Below are positions 1 through 11,302 of a stretch of 64,000 nucleotides of DNA, one piece after another. The position numbers were made by a program, and so were the translations under genes. Positions within the stretch are counted from its first letter, which is position 1, and every line of letters begins with the position of its first letter. This stretch comes from Conchocele bisecta (lineage: Eukaryota; Mollusca; Bivalvia; Lucinida; Thyasiridae), in assembly GCA_029237695.1 (NCBI GenBank), contig CM055265.1, positions 116,968,067 through 117,032,066 on the forward strand, in the 5' to 3' direction. Below the pieces are notes generated by a model. It ran no database searches, was not told where the DNA came from, and saw nothing but the letters and a program-made list of their open reading frames with translations.

Positions 1-1
1 T

Positions 2-118
2 AAGCAACTTCGCTGTCAGGTGGCTAAAGGTGAACGCGGTAGACTGGAGCTGGTAGAATTAGTTGCTGATCTGCGAAATAAATTAGCTATATTGGAGGAG
101 AAAAATTCTGATCGTTGA
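2..118 (+). CDS. 3' end of an unidentified ORF, coiled-coil-like tail
   Basis: An open frame enters from the left edge and ends at TGA 116-118, giving 38 visible residues. The residues are charged and leucine-rich, with a helical, possibly coiled-coil look (for example ELVADLRNKLAILEE). I do not recognise it. It meets the minus-strand 98-codon ORF tail to tail with about 32 bases of overlap. Such tight convergent packing is more like a mobile element or virus-like element than a host gene. It could also be a chance frame; more sequence to the left is required to judge it. Confidence 0.3.
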   Translation, partial: KQLRCQVAKGERGRLELVELVADLRNKLAILEEKNSDR

Positions 119-383
119 TTTTAAACAGTTTTATAAAATTAGTTTCATCATCTTCAAATAGTTCTCCTCCGATCCTATTTAGTCGCTTCATTTCACGAAT
201 TTGATCCTTGTACCGGCGACATAATTGCCGGTATAATATTGTAAATGCAACGTTTTTATCGGAGCGTAATAAATTACGCTGATATTTCATGTATTCGAAT
301 TTGCATAGTATTTTCAATTTATAGTAATATGGGTCAACAAGGACATTATAATATTCCAATTCCCGTTCTATTTTATTATCCAT
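87..383 (-). CDS. hypothetical 98-aa basic protein
   Basis: The ORF runs from ATG at 383 to its stop at 87. The product is rich in K, R, Y and N, with no signal peptide or membrane segment. Its middle is strongly basic and predicted-helical (RQLCRRYKDQIREMKRL), followed by an acidic stretch (GELFEDDETN). I do not recognise the family. It converges with the plus-strand ORF ending at 118. If TP53RK continues leftward, both ORFs would lie inside its first intron, which suggests an inserted element. A spurious ORF in AT-rich DNA remains possible. Confidence 0.35.
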   Translation of the reverse strand: MDNKIERELEYYNVLVDPYYYKLKILCKFEYMKYQRNLLRSDKNVAFTILYRQLCRRYKDQIREMKRLNRIGGELFEDDETNFIKLFKINDQNFSPPI

Positions 384-1960
384 TTTGTTATAATATTTTT
401 GTTATAACCTATTAAATTTATATGTTCAATTGGACGTGTGTTCAATTGGACGTGAAAAAAAAACATGATGTATTATGACACCAATATAATTAGACTACGA
501 TCCAACTTTTGATTGATGGTGGGTTACAATACAGCGCAATAACGTTACAAACTGTGTTTGGGGGTGGGATCTACAATACAGCTCAATAACGTTACAACTT
601 TGGTGGCATCATTTTGACTGACTCTTTTCAAAATTATTTTCTCCAAAATTTAAAAATTTGCTGTCGGATACAATTTTCTCATTAACCAATTTTTGTATTT
701 TTTCGGGGGTGGTAGGGGTAGTGTAAAGGGGATGGAAGTTATACCACCGTAGGTGGTATAATTTTGACTCCCTATATACTACTTTCATTCATTTGGATTT
801 AATATATAGTGGAGGCAGTTGTATCTAATTACCACATCCATTTTTAGTTTCTGATACATTGGATGAAATGCAAATGGTGGTTTCACATTATATACATTCC
901 TTGTTATTTTCCAGAGCTAAGTGCCCTTTAAAACGCACATGAACTGCTGTTTTACTATTTTCCGACTACTGGTACTGGTCAAAGTCCTTATTTGCTGGCA
1001 AATTTTAATTGTCAAAAATGGACTGTGGTAGTCTCGGAAAAATTATATCTTGTGAGTTTTGCCAATCTTATCACTTGAAATTACCTACAATGTTGTTACA
1101 ACTCTGTTTGAAGTATCTCAACTTAATCTGCATCTGGATCACGAGATTGCTGTCTATTTTACATCAGCCTCAGGTCGCATGCAATAGCTAATTACACCCG
1201 ATTACAAACACACAACTTTGAGACACCACCTGTGTGTGTGTGTATTAGGTTATTGATTTTTTCTACCTGGCAGGCAGCCAGTGATGGGTCTGGGAGTGGC
1301 TCATAGGAAAACCAGGCATATGCAAACGTTGGAAATTGTCAGCCCGACCTGGTGGTAACTTTTGCTAAACGCTCATAATTGGTGCCATTTTCATGGATTT
1401 TTCGCACCTGCACATAAATTAAATTATTTTGACGGGAACAGTATAAGAAGAATCTTAGAAATTTACTTTTTTCAAAAGAGTGTTGGGAGTCTTGTTTGCT
1501 AATTTTTTACTCGCCCTAGACATTCCAGTTTTTTTCACAAGCCAGTCGGGCTTGTGGTTTGACGATTTTCACTGGCCCGACAGAATCAATTTCGAAGACT
1601 GGGTTTTTGTCAATTTTAATTGGGTATTTAAGCAAATACGCAGCTTATCTAGAGCTCTGTATCAATTGGTAAATTTAGTTTCATACACTAACATCGCCCG
1701 TCATAGGCAGTGCCTATTTCATATTACAATGTTTATTAAACATGTACACGTAATAATTGACTTAAGATTCTCTAAATTCTGAAAGATATTTATGGATTCA
1801 TTTTATTTTTTTAACTCCACATTTTTTTTTTGCTGTTGTTGTTGTTCGTAGCAACCTTATCTGACGTTTTAAATCACTTGGTTACTATTATAGCGGGCTA
1901 GATAACCAGAAAATGACGAGTTGGTTCTAGGGCGAGTTGGTTAGCGGACGAGTTGACCCG
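384..1960. other. non-coding stretch, minor repeats only
   Basis: I see no gene here. There are two copies of GTTCAATTGGACGTG (424-438 and 440-454). Two copies of an ACAATACAGCNCAATAACGTTACAA unit lie about 47 bases apart (526-550 and 573-597). A short perfect hairpin of TATACCACC and GGTGGTATA sits at 740-760. The 100-codon frame at 1480-1782 has no recognisable composition. Confidence 0.5.
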
Positions 1961-1968
1961 GTACTCAC

Positions 1969-2182
1969 CCAGCTGTCTGCACTTGTTCATCGCACGTATT
2001 TCAGACTTCAGCCTCTGTGATGTCAGGATTTTATCCAGATCAGGATGTCTGTATTTTTTGGAGAATCGTTCTTTTACAATGCATGGTTTTCCATAAAACG
2101 AATATCTATATAATTTAGCCTCAGCCCCCTGTTTAAGAATATTTTTTCCAAAATTGTACTGCTTCTCCATGGGCGCAGCCAT
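1969..2182 (-). CDS. TP53RK: TP53RK (Bud32/PRPK) kinase, first coding exon
   Basis: This exon encodes the first 71 residues of a p53-related protein kinase of the Bud32 family, the atypical kinase of the KEOPS/EKC complex needed for the t6A modification of tRNA. The visible part has the family's modified nucleotide loop (QGAEAKLY, about residues 18-25), the lysine strand (CIVKERF) and the conserved basic helix (LDKILTSQRLKSEIRAM). The start is ATG at 2180-2182; a second in-frame ATG follows four codons later. The exon ends at a good donor, G|GTGAGT, with GT at 1968-1967, leaving phase 1. The open frame continuing to 1898 is intron read-through. No second exon is visible at 1-1968, so the catalytic loop must lie beyond the left edge unless this is a retained fragment. 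Confidence 0.85.
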
Positions 2183-2849
2183 TTTTTCGGAGGGACTAAT
2201 AAGTTTTCTAATTCTTTAGATTTAAAAATAAATGATTCAGAATCTTCTAACTATGGACAGAGAGATACGTATTATAATAAAATAGTCTTTTAATATTTAA
2301 AACATATAATATATTGATGTACATAAAACATATTATCACCATTCCCAAGCATCAATAAAAAACAAATAATAGATCCCCGCGGATCACTATTTGCTACTTC
2401 CATATTGGAGAGGATGTGGAATATTGCATTACATCCATAGGGGCGATATGCAATATTTTGCACGTGTGCTGTCTATGTATCTATGATATGAAATGTATTT
2501 AGAAGAAATTTGATAAAATATGTAATTACTAATAGTTGTATCCATAATTTGTTACTAATTATTACATTTGATTCTTAAGATTCTGATAAGGGGGCACCTG
2601 CACAACCTTCACTTAAAATGTATTTTCCAAGCTGATCGATGAGTTCACCTTGTGGACATAATTTCAACACGATCTTTTGACACAAATTGATAATCAATGG
2701 CTCAAGTTCAAATTCCAGTGAAAAAGCCTACATTTTATTATTTTCCAACTTCTTTTTCGTCTCAAAAGGTTTACTTGTAACTGTAGATCTGTTTTGTGTC
2801 ATCAGTTGCATTTTCATGTGTAGCTGCAAGCAGATAGGGAGTATGATAA
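2183..2849. other. intergenic, nothing recognised
   Basis: This is the AT-rich 5' flank of TP53RK exon 1. The promoter of that gene should be in this stretch, but I see no TATA box or CpG-dense block that would place it. No repeat of the families described below is evident. Confidence 0.4.
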
Positions 2850-2893
2850 GCTGTGGTCAAGTGGTTACTACACTGGACTTCAATACCTGAGGT

Positions 2894-3055
2894 CAGGCCC
2901 GTACGCAGAGGGGGTACGACGGGTGCGTACCCACCCCCTTAATCCGCTGAGGTCCGTCTGTGGATGTGTAAAATAATTTTTTTAGCATCTACCGTCCGCG
3001 CCATCGATAATACAACCCCCTATCATACCTATATAGATTCCTGCGTACGGGCCTG
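2894..3055. mobile_element. hAT-like MITE, TIR CAGGCCCGTACGCAG, 5-bp TSD GAGGT
   Basis: The 162-bp element has perfect 15-bp terminal inverted repeats, CAGGCCCGTACGCAG and CTGCGTACGGGCCTG. It is flanked by the direct repeat GAGGT (2889-2893 and 3056-3060). It lies in a tRNA-derived SINE, so the pre-insertion site is clear. TIRs beginning CAG with a 5-bp target duplication fit the hAT5-type group; the assignment is an inference. One similar end, without a visible partner, lies at 56882-56896. Confidence 0.8.
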
Positions 3056-3145
3056 GAGGTTGTGGGTTCAGTCCCCGCCCTAGGCATGAAAAAAATGCTT
3101 CACAATACAGTATATCCATCCCACTAGTCTTTCGAATAAGACCTG

Positions 3146-3435
3146 TAGCCGATTTCATCAAACTTACTTATCTAGCAAAGTATACTTTGAGGGAGAAATT
3201 TTTAATTTAAAGAAAAAATTATTAATTTTTATTATACTGAATTTATTACATTATCACAGCCATTTTGACTGTGATAATGTAATCAATTCAGTATAATAAT
3301 TCTGCATACGTTTAATCATCAAATATATGCAGTGGTTCTATACAAAATAATGCATTTTGGGAAAAATAAATGATTACTCCCTCAAAGTATACATTGCTAG
3401 ATAAGTATACTTTGCAATGTTGGTGAAATAGGCTA
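3146..3435. mobile_element. palindromic MITE, AAAGTATACTT family, copy 1
   Basis: The ends are inverted repeats starting TAGCCGATTTCATC and ending in the complement, followed by inner repeats built from CTAGCAAAGTATACTTTGAGGGAG. The centre is a near-perfect hairpin of about 70 bases (3230-3299) around CACAGCCATTTTGACTGTG. Seven copies occur in this window. This copy interrupts the SINE body; CTG may be repeated on both sides. No coding capacity. Confidence 0.85.
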
Positions 3436-3691
3436 CTGAAACCGAGGTCACGTCCCTATATCAGTGATTCTATATTTTATGTACATATTGGTGCCGTTTT
3501 TCTAGTTTCGATGTAGAACCAATAATTCATTAAACTGTTTATTCCATAGGGTGACAGTCCAGGTGTTACACAGGCCCGTAGCCAGGGGGTTCAGAGCGGT
3601 CGGACGACCCCCCAGCCCAGCCTCGAGGTTCACTTTTTTAGCCTTGAGGTCCACTTTTTTAGACCCCCATAGATACTTCAGACCCCTTGAG

Positions 3692-4090
3692 TGGGTGGCA
3701 GGTGGGAGCACGCGATGGGTAATTTAACGATTGGGGTTCATCCTTACCGGAATCCCGACTGGAGACCTGGTTTGGCCCTCACATACGTCTTTGGCATTTT
3801 GTATGTGACAGTTGAATCTGGTTATACCCCTTATAAGAGTAATCCTACCGGTATTACTTTTAAATAGGGGAAGGGGCCAAGTGACTTTGGTGCAGTATGG
3901 ACCTGGCACCAGGTCAGGTTATTCTAATTTCAGGCCTGAATATGTTGTATCTCGATGTAAATATTCCGTTCTGATTTTGGGATTTTCCCCCCAATGCAGC
4001 AGGTTAAAATGGGATCGAACCTGTTTGCCCGGCCTTACATGACCTTAGCTGTTGATAGGCCGTTAAACACCAATAAACAAACAAACAAAC
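3692..4090 (+). mobile_element. SINE with (AAACA)n tail, 12-bp TSD
   Basis: This is a ~400-bp SINE-like unit with a degenerate B-box-like GGGGTTCATCCTTACC near its start, a middle phrase CCTGGCACCAGGTCAGG, and a 3' end TTGATAGGCCGTTAAACACC followed by AATAAACAAACAAAC. The perfect direct repeat AGACCCCTTGAG flanks it (3680-3691 and 4091-4102), which shows target-primed insertion. Other copies are at 16730, 21549, 33556, 40973, 41104, 44948 and 45846. Confidence 0.85.
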
Positions 4091-4189
4091 AGACCCCTTG
4101 AGCCTTCGAAACGACCCCCCCTTCAAACAGGTAGATACTTCAGAACCATTGAGCCTTCGAAACGACCCCCCCTTCAAACAGGTCTGGGG

Positions 4190-4592
4190 CCCCGTGCAGG
4201 CACCGGGGCGGGATCAACTGATCCTGAGAATAGTGCTGCAGTAGCCATTGCTTGTCGTAAAAGGCGACTAAACTGGCTTAATGATTGGGTTCATACTTTC
4301 CGGAACCCACTATACCGGATTTGGCCCTCATGTACATTTTTGGCTTTCTTGTATGTGAGAGTTGAGTCAGGCTATGCCCCATATATAAAAGTAAGATTAG
4401 CGCTAATCCTATTACTTTTAGGGGATGGGATAAATGATGCTGGTGTGGCGAGGGCCTGGCACCAGATCAGGTTGTTCTAATTTCAGGACTGAATATATAT
4501 TTTGATTGTAAATATTGAGTTCTGAAGTTGGGATTTACCCCCCTCGGACAGGTGGAAACGGGACACGACCCCGTTGACCCGTCTGTGTGTAG
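4190..4592 (+). mobile_element. SINE copy, divergent head
   Basis: The middle and 3' parts match the AAACA-tailed SINE family (TTGGCCCTCATGTACA, GGCCTGGCACCAGATCAGG). The head is different: it has GCAGGCACCGGGGCGGGATC and TTGTCGTAAAAGGCGACTAAA, the usual longer 5' form. The tail is cut short. No clear target duplication was found, so the ends are approximate. Confidence 0.6.
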
Positions 4593-5115
4593 ACTCCCTG
4601 AGCCTTGTACCTCTATGTCAGAAAAGCGGACCTTAAACCCTATTCACTCACTCACTCACTCAAACAGGTCTGGCTACGGGCCTGTTACATTTATAATAGT
4701 ATAGCCAATTGTTCTCGTCATTTTATTTCCACTTCAAGGGACCAGGGGTCTCAGAAATGTCATTTCCGTTACGTACATTTACTTGACGTAAATATAGCTT
4801 TACATTTACATTTTTTTTCTTTTCAACGGCATAAAACATAAAACTCAAGAGGCATCTATTTAGAAAAGTGTCAAGTATATGGTAAGCTAATTGTATTAGT
4901 TTGAAACAGAGAAATTTAGTAGCAAGTCGTGGAATTTCTCATTTATGGTAACCCAATAACATGTATTTAATATGAATCAGTAAAGTTAAGCAAAACAAAA
5001 TAGCTTGGCATGTAACAGAATGCCGTGTTTTACCAAATCTACCAAACATCATTATAAAGCTACATTTAATTAATAGCACAGCCTCCAAAAATATGGGCGT
5101 AAAGGAAATGGTTAT

Positions 5116-5853
5116 GTAACGGTAATGACAAAATGTAACGGTGATGACTCCATTTATTTAAAATACTAATACAGCATATATAAAAAACATATTTATACTT
5201 TGAATGTGCTGTACAATATAACTTCAAGTTAGTGTTTACTTTTAATGTGATTGCCAATAGAAACCCACACTCCTTGAAGCTGTGTCTGTTTTTTGTTGTT
5301 TCAGAGCTTTTACTAATTAAATCCTGATATATAAATGTTGTAGGTCTGAATAAATGTGCGATTACTGACCGACAACTGATAGGACCTGGTTTATATCTAA
5401 TTGACGCATGAACTGACTGGTTAGTATGGTAATTTATCATTGCCGTTACACGATCGTCATTACCGTTACACAATTTTGTAACGGAAATGACCGTAACGGT
5501 AATTATTTTTCTTTAAAAACTCCCATTTTTCACCCCTCTGTATACAACGCATCATGAAGGTAGAATATGCAAATGCAACGTTGTAAGTGTGTCTATCCAC
5601 CAATTTTGGTTTCAGTCGACCTACATACATATGGACGTGTATAAACCCCGAACGGTAATGATGCATGTAATGTGTAACCTTAAAATTCCGAATACAGACC
5701 GGCCTCGTTCTCGGCAATGACTTAAGTTGTGTTACCACTGTGTTTATTTATAAATCGGGCGCCCATAAACAGTGTTCATTGCATTAGTAGCTGAAAGTAG
5801 GAAAGGGAGGTTACTCTGATTTTCATTTTTTGTTCAGCGTAACGGTAATGATT
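5116..5853. repeat. cluster of eight GTAACGGTAATGA-like motifs
   Basis: GTAACGGTAATGA or one-base variants occur at 5116, 5135, 5478, 5492 (cGTAACGGTAATTA), 5650 and 5839 on plus, and inverted at 5437-5449 and 5456-5469. The core pair at 5437-5505 forms an inverted arrangement. No gene is visible from 4690 to 6505; the 135- and 90-codon minus-strand frames here look random. Clusters like this can be subterminal transposase-binding repeats, but no matching terminal repeats were found. Confidence 0.6.
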
Positions 5854-6414
5854 TGATTTTGCGGGACAGATACATTAACGTCAGTATTTTTTACAACAAA
5901 AGGCAAATTTATTGCAGAATAAGTTTAATGTCAATGTTAAACTATTTTAATTCAGATGCAATGTATAGTAAAGTACAAATGGACAAGATTTGAGAATTAC
6001 GGGCTTGTGAACTGTGCTGATTGATGATTGGGACATGCCCATTTGGTGCACCACACGTATGCCAACAACAGAAAATAATAACTAAACACACATAACAAGA
6101 ATTGTAAATACTGTTTTCTTAATGGATTGATATTGTACATAGTTTCTTTACTGAAAAAGAATATTTTTTCCTTATAAATTGTGTGATTTGTCAGTAAATT
6201 ACACCGGGACACCAGATGTACATAACATATAGAATCACTGATATATGACATATATGACCGTAGCTGTTTTGCGGGGATCCATTCACTGTTGCGGCTGTGA
6301 CTGGAAAATCGGGGCTTACGAGATATGTGACTAGTGTAGCTCTTGCTCTCCTGTAGCCTGATAACAATCTATATTGCTTGTTAGAATCATGACCGGTGTT
6401 TCATTGACCGGTGT

Positions 6415-6433
6415 CCCCCCCCCCCCCCCCCCC
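6415..6433. repeat. poly-C run
   Basis: An uninterrupted run of about 19 C follows GGTGT. It is a simple homopolymer with no further context, and assembly length may be unreliable. Confidence 0.8.
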
Positions 6434-6505
6434 GAAAATTTGGCAAGTAAAGATATTTTTGCTCTAAAATGCGTCACAACACAGCAAAATGGGTAGTTGC
6501 AGCTT

Positions 6506-6951
6506 GTGACCCTCCCGTACCTTACGTACCAGAGTTACAGTTCCTCCCATAGCATTCCCCTGCAGAGTGTCAAATCACATCTGATTCGCACTTTAGATAG
6601 TAATTATAATATTTTTAAAATATTATCTTTCAATTGAAATCTGTGTTAGAATTAGGAAACTGATATAAAATAATACTTCTAAAGTAGTTTTTGTATCGCC
6701 CGCGAAAGCGGAAAGCGAGACTAAGTAAGGTTTTTCTTTTACGGAGTCGTCGTCGGCGGCGGCGTCGTCATCATTCAATGTTAAGTTTTCGTGTTACGGT
6801 CATTACATCAACACCTTATCAGCTACAGTCATCATACTTTATACATACCTTTACTATGATATGCACATGAATATACGACTATTATCGGGGCCCCAAGGGG
6901 AATGATATGGGAGGAAAAGTAACTCTGGTACGTAGAGTACTGGAGGGTCAC
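6506..6951. mobile_element. foldback element interrupted by a core-repeat fragment
   Basis: The arm at 6506-6560 (GTGACCCTCCCGTACCTTAC...) is matched in inverse by 6897-6951 (...GTACTGGAGGGTCAC) over about 55 bases with a few mismatches. Between the arms, 6690-6895 is the 5' part of a core-repeat element with hairpin GCCCGCGAAAGCGG and a GTCGTCGGCGG microsatellite. The same element is seen complete at 11397-11656. The fragment's 3' end is missing here. Confidence 0.65.
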
Positions 6952-7195
6952 AGAGTTACAGGCAACAACTACAAAATGGGGTGTAGATACCAAAAATATT
7001 CCTTAGCGCATACCGCCAGACCCACCTAGCAGTCTCCCGAGCTCTGCTTGGTCGACAAACGAACGGTGGTGGTTCGAAAATATAGTAAACTATTTCAATT
7101 AAGAAGTCCACCCCCCCTAACCTGAAACCCTTGATCCACTTCTGGTTGTTGTAGGCAATCTTGATGAAATGGCAAACAGTGCAGTTCCTGATAAG

Positions 7196-7498
7196 TAGCC
7201 TATTTCATCAACATTGCAAAGTATACTTTCCTAGCAAAGTATACTTTGAGGGAGAACTTTTCAATTTTAGGATTAAATTTATTAATTTTTATTATACTGA
7301 ATTTATTACATTATCACAGCCATTTTGGCTGTGATAATGTAATACATTCAGTATAATAACTCTGCTTAGTTTTAATCATCAAATATATGCAATCATTAGT
7401 TTTATATGAAATAATGCATTTCGGAAAAATAAATGATTACTCCCTCAAAGTATACTTTGCTAGATAAGTATACTTTGCAATGTTGATGAAATCGGCTA
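7196..7498. mobile_element. palindromic MITE, AAAGTATACTT family, copy 2
   Basis: Ends are TAGCCTATTTCATCAACATT and its inverse, with inner repeats TATACTTTGAGGGAG and CTCCCTCAAAGTATA. The central hairpin is around CACAGCCATTTTGGCTGTG. It is uninterrupted. See 3146-3435 for the family. Confidence 0.85.
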
Positions 7499-7639
7499 CA
7501 GACTGAGGATGCACAGGCTGATCTGGCTTTACACTGGTCACAAAACCCATAATTCACATTTCTGCGGTCACAGCTACATTTAAGCTTTCAATGTAGTCAA
7601 GAGTCTGCAGATTAATTCTCAAATCTCATAACCTTATAA

Positions 7640-10600
7640 TTGTATCCCCCGGACTCCGTCGGGGGATACTATGGATTTGACAGCGCGCCTCGTCCGCGTC
7701 CGCCGCAGACACTTCTTGTCCGGAGCATAACTCGAACACCCTTTGGAATATTTTCATGAAACTTCACACATGCATAGACCACGACCCGAAGGTGTGTCGC
7801 GCACAAGAATGACAACTCTTGCATAGCTAATTTTTGAGTTATCTCCCTTTTTTGTTTCTCGCACTGATTTCGTGTCCGGAGCATAACTCCACCACCCTTT
7901 GGAATATTTTCATGAAACTTCACACATTCATAGACCACGACCCGAAGGTGTATCGCGCACAAGAATGACAACTCTTGCATAGCTAATTTTTTAGTTATCT
8001 CCCTTTTTTGTTTCGCGCACTGATTGACCATAACTCGACCACCCTTTGGAATATTTTTATGAAACTTAACACATTCAATTAGACCACGAACCGAAGGTGT
8101 GTCGTGCACAAGAATGACAACTCTTGCATAGGTATTTTTTTAGTTATCTCCCTTTTTTGTTTTCGCTCACTGATTTCCTGTCCGGAGCATAACTCGACCA
8201 CCCTTTGGAATATTTTCATGAAACTTCACACATGCATAGACCACGACCCGGAGGTGTGTCGCGCACAAGAATGACAACTCTTGCGTAGCTAATTTTTTAG
8301 TTATCTCCCTTTTTTGTTTCGCGCACTCTACAAACTGGACAATAATGCGTGAAGACCTGTTTTCTCGTCTGCTCTGTACACCTTTTCTCATGTGCTCTGT
8401 ACACCTTACCTGTAGAGAGAACAATAGAGACTGGGAGAACCATGTGCTAGCATGGGCTAGCATATGCAAATGTCCAGTGCTTGACCACTGTTTACCACAG
8501 GTAATTTATACAGGTAAATTACTACATTGGATATTACATTGAAAATATTGTGGCATTATGTGGACCTGTGCAGATATATGTAGATAAATATAGGACTATT
8601 AAAAAAAAATTCTGGGCTCCAGTAGCAAGCATTATTATTTGTAAAAAAAAAAATTCCAATTTTTTTTTTCATTTTTTTTTCAAATTATTTTTCAATTTTT
8701 GTCTAGTAGCATAAGGTCGTAAGTGCTATATACAGACTATTCACCTGTGCATGTGCTAGCATGTGCAACTGACCACTGACCACTTACAGGTAATTTATAC
8801 AGGTAAATGATTATATTACATTTCCGTAAATTGTGTTGAAAATATTGTGGCAATATGTGGACCTGTGCATATATGATATGTAGATAAATATAGGACTATT
8901 AAAAAACATTCTGGGCTCCAGTAGGGAGCATTATTCTTTTATTTTTTTTAAATTTAATTTTTTTTTTCCATTTTTTTTTTTTACATTCTTTTTCAATTTT
9001 TTAATTGACCACTAACTTATTACAGGTAATTTATACAGGTACATTATTACATTTCCGTAAACTGTGTTGACAATATTGTGGCAGTATGTGGACCTGTGCA
9101 GATATATGTAGATAAATATAGGACTATTAACACAAATTCTGGGCTCCAGTAGCGAGCATTATTATTTTATTTTTTTTGTATATTACATTTCCGTAAACTG
9201 TGTTGAAAATATTGTGGCATTATGTGGACCTGTGCAGATATATGTAGATAAATATAGGACTATTAAAAAACATTCTGGGCTCCAGTAGGGAGCATTATTC
9301 TTTTATTTTTTTTAAATTTAATTTTTTTTTTCCATTTTTTTTTTACATTCTTTTTCAATTTTTTAACTGACCACTAACTTATTACAGGTAATTTATACAG
9401 GTACATTATTACATTTTCGTAAACTGTGTTGACAATATTGTGGCAGTATGTGGACCTGTGCAGATATATGTAGATAAATATAGGACTATTAACAAAAATT
9501 TGGGGCTCCAGTAGCGAGCATTATTATTTTTATTTTTTTTGTATATTACATTTCCGTAAACTGTGTTGAAAATATTGTGGCATTATGTGGACCTGTGCAG
9601 ATATATGTAGATAAATATAGGACTATTAAAAAAAATTCTGGGCTCCAGTAGCAAGCATTATTATTTTTAATTTTTAAACTTTTTTTTTCCATTTTTTTTT
9701 TCATTTTTTTTTTTTAATTCTTAATTTACAATTTTTGTCTAGTAGCATAAGGTCGTAAGTGCTATATACAGACTATTATCATATAATAAAACAATTATTG
9801 ACTAGTCAATAATTGTATAATATGTTCGGGCCAGTGAAAATTGCTTTCGGGCCCAGGCTCGAGGTTAAGGCGGGACAAGGCGAGGCATCTGATTCCGCGG
9901 AATTCTTGTTTACTTATCTCCCTTTGTTGTTTCGTGCTCTGATTTTGTATCCAGAGCATAACTCGAACACCCTTTGGAATATTTTTATGCCCCACCACGA
10001 TAGTGGAGGGGGCATTTAGTGTTACCCTTGTCCGTCCGTCCGTCCGTCGTCCGTCCGTCCGTCCGTCCGCACACACGAATGGGTACTTATAGTAAGCGTA
10101 CGGGGATCTTATTGGGTAGGGTTAGGATAGTGTTGGGTACTCTTGTTGGGTATTTTTATACAGTAAACACCCAACAAGTATTCATTCGTAGGAACGTGCG
10201 TCCCGTCCGTCCGTCCGTCACAAAACTTTAACACTCGGGTAAATGTCTCATAATTTTTTCCTCCTTCGACCGATCTGCTTCATATTTCATATACACATTG
10301 CTCTGATGGTTCACTACCGCCCTGTGCCAAATCCATGTTCGTCCTGCCCCCGCCAAGCCCAGGGTCAAGGTCTGTTTTCTTTCACGGATCAGCTTCATAT
10401 TTCATATACACATTGCTCTAATGGTCCTCTACCGCCCTGTGCCAAATCCACGTTCGTCCTGCCCCCGCCAAGCCCAGGGTCAAGGTCACATACTTAGTGC
10501 TTCAAAAACTTTAACGCTCGGGTAAATATCTTATAATTTCTGTTTTCTTTCATGGATCATCTTCATATTTCATATACGCATTGCTCTAATGGTCCTCTAC

Positions 10601-11154
10601 CGCCCTGTGCCAAATCCACGTTCGTCCTGCCTCTGCCAATCCCAGGGTCAAGGTCACATACTTGGTGCTTCAAAAACTTTAATGCTAAGGTAAATATCTT
10701 ATAATTTTTCTTTCCATTCACGGATCAACTTCATATTTCATATATGCGTTGCTCTAATGGTCCTCTACCACATTTTCTAGTTTATTAAACTTCACACATG
10801 CATAGAAGACGACCCAAAGGTGTGTCGCACGTAAGAATGACAACTCTTGCGTCGTTAATTTCTTAGTTATCTCCCTTTGTTGTTTCGTGCACTGATTTCG
10901 TGTCTGGAGCATAACTCGAACACCCTTTGGAATATTTTCATGAAACTTCACACATGCATAGACCACAACCCTAAAGGTGTGTCACGCAAGAATGACAACT
11001 CTTGCATCACTAATTTTTTTTTTAGTTATCTCCCTTTGTTTTTTCTGTCACTGATTTTGTCTCCGGAGCATAACTCGAACACCCTTTTTTCAAACTACTT
11101 GTGTATCTGGGGAGGGGGATACATATGCGCTTGTCGACAAGCGTCCATTTATAG
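7640..11154 (+). mobile_element. non-autonomous Helitron-like element, copy 1 (3.5 kb)
   Basis: The 5' end is TTGTATCCCCCGG, which folds with GGGGGATAC into a strong hairpin at 7642-7669. The 3' end is the perfect palindrome CGCTTGTCGACAAGCG (11128-11143), seven bases, then ATAG. The host bases are A on the left and T on the right, with no target duplication. These are Helitron hallmarks, except that the start is TT rather than TC. Inside are four ~155-bp tandem units (7700-8335) with GGAGCATAACTCGA; AT-rich units of about 230-330 bp with GTGGACCTGTGCAGATATATG (8540-9780); a GTCC microsatellite (10026-10073); about three 165-bp units with CCAGGGTCAAGGTC (10240-10760); and further 155-bp units. 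No Rep/helicase is encoded. Frames across the array are repeat artefacts. Confidence 0.8.
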
Positions 11155-11302
11155 TTTCTTGTGGTGGGAAACCTGACTTACTTGGTATTATAAACATTTT
11201 TTGTTGAATGGCACTGGGTGTCATCTGTTCTCAAAAAGTGATGAACAGATTAGTAACACTTGTATAATTGTAGATTTGTATAATTGTAGATTTGTATTTC
11301 TG

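Larger units (their letters stand above)
2850..3470 (+). mobile_element. tRNA-derived SINE, split by two MITEs
   Basis: The head has a tRNA-like A box (GGTCAAGTGGTTACTACACTGG region, from 2855) and a B box (GGTTGTGGGTTCAGTCCC, from 3057). The body has the phrase CCATCCCACTAGTCT that recurs in the copy at 21780-21979, so both belong to one family. The A and B boxes are separated by a 162-bp element (2894-3055), and the body is broken again by a palindromic MITE (3146-3435). The 3' end near 3470 is approximate. Both insertions are younger than the SINE. Confidence 0.7.
3571..4684. mobile_element. hAT-like element, TIR CAGGCCCGTAGCCAG, TSD TTACA, loaded with SINEs
   Basis: The left end CAGGCCCGTAGCCAGG and the right end CTGGCTACGGGCCTG are inverted repeats 1.1 kb apart. 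They are flanked by the direct repeat TTACA (3566-3570 and 4685-4689). Two SINEs inside (3692-4090 and about 4190-4592) account for most of the length, so the original element was only about 300 bp. It has the same termini and TSD length as 2894-3055 and 44299-44449. It encodes nothing. Confidence 0.8.

Noticed and set aside
5066..5738. 135- and 90-codon minus-strand frames
   Set aside because: They cross the GTAACGGTAATGA repeat cluster and show no protein-like pattern.
7669..8469. Minus-strand frames with repeated KFHENIPKG segments, also at 38196-38964 and 59349-60128
   Set aside because: They are translations of the ~155-bp units of the Helitron-like element; the same units also read open in other frames.
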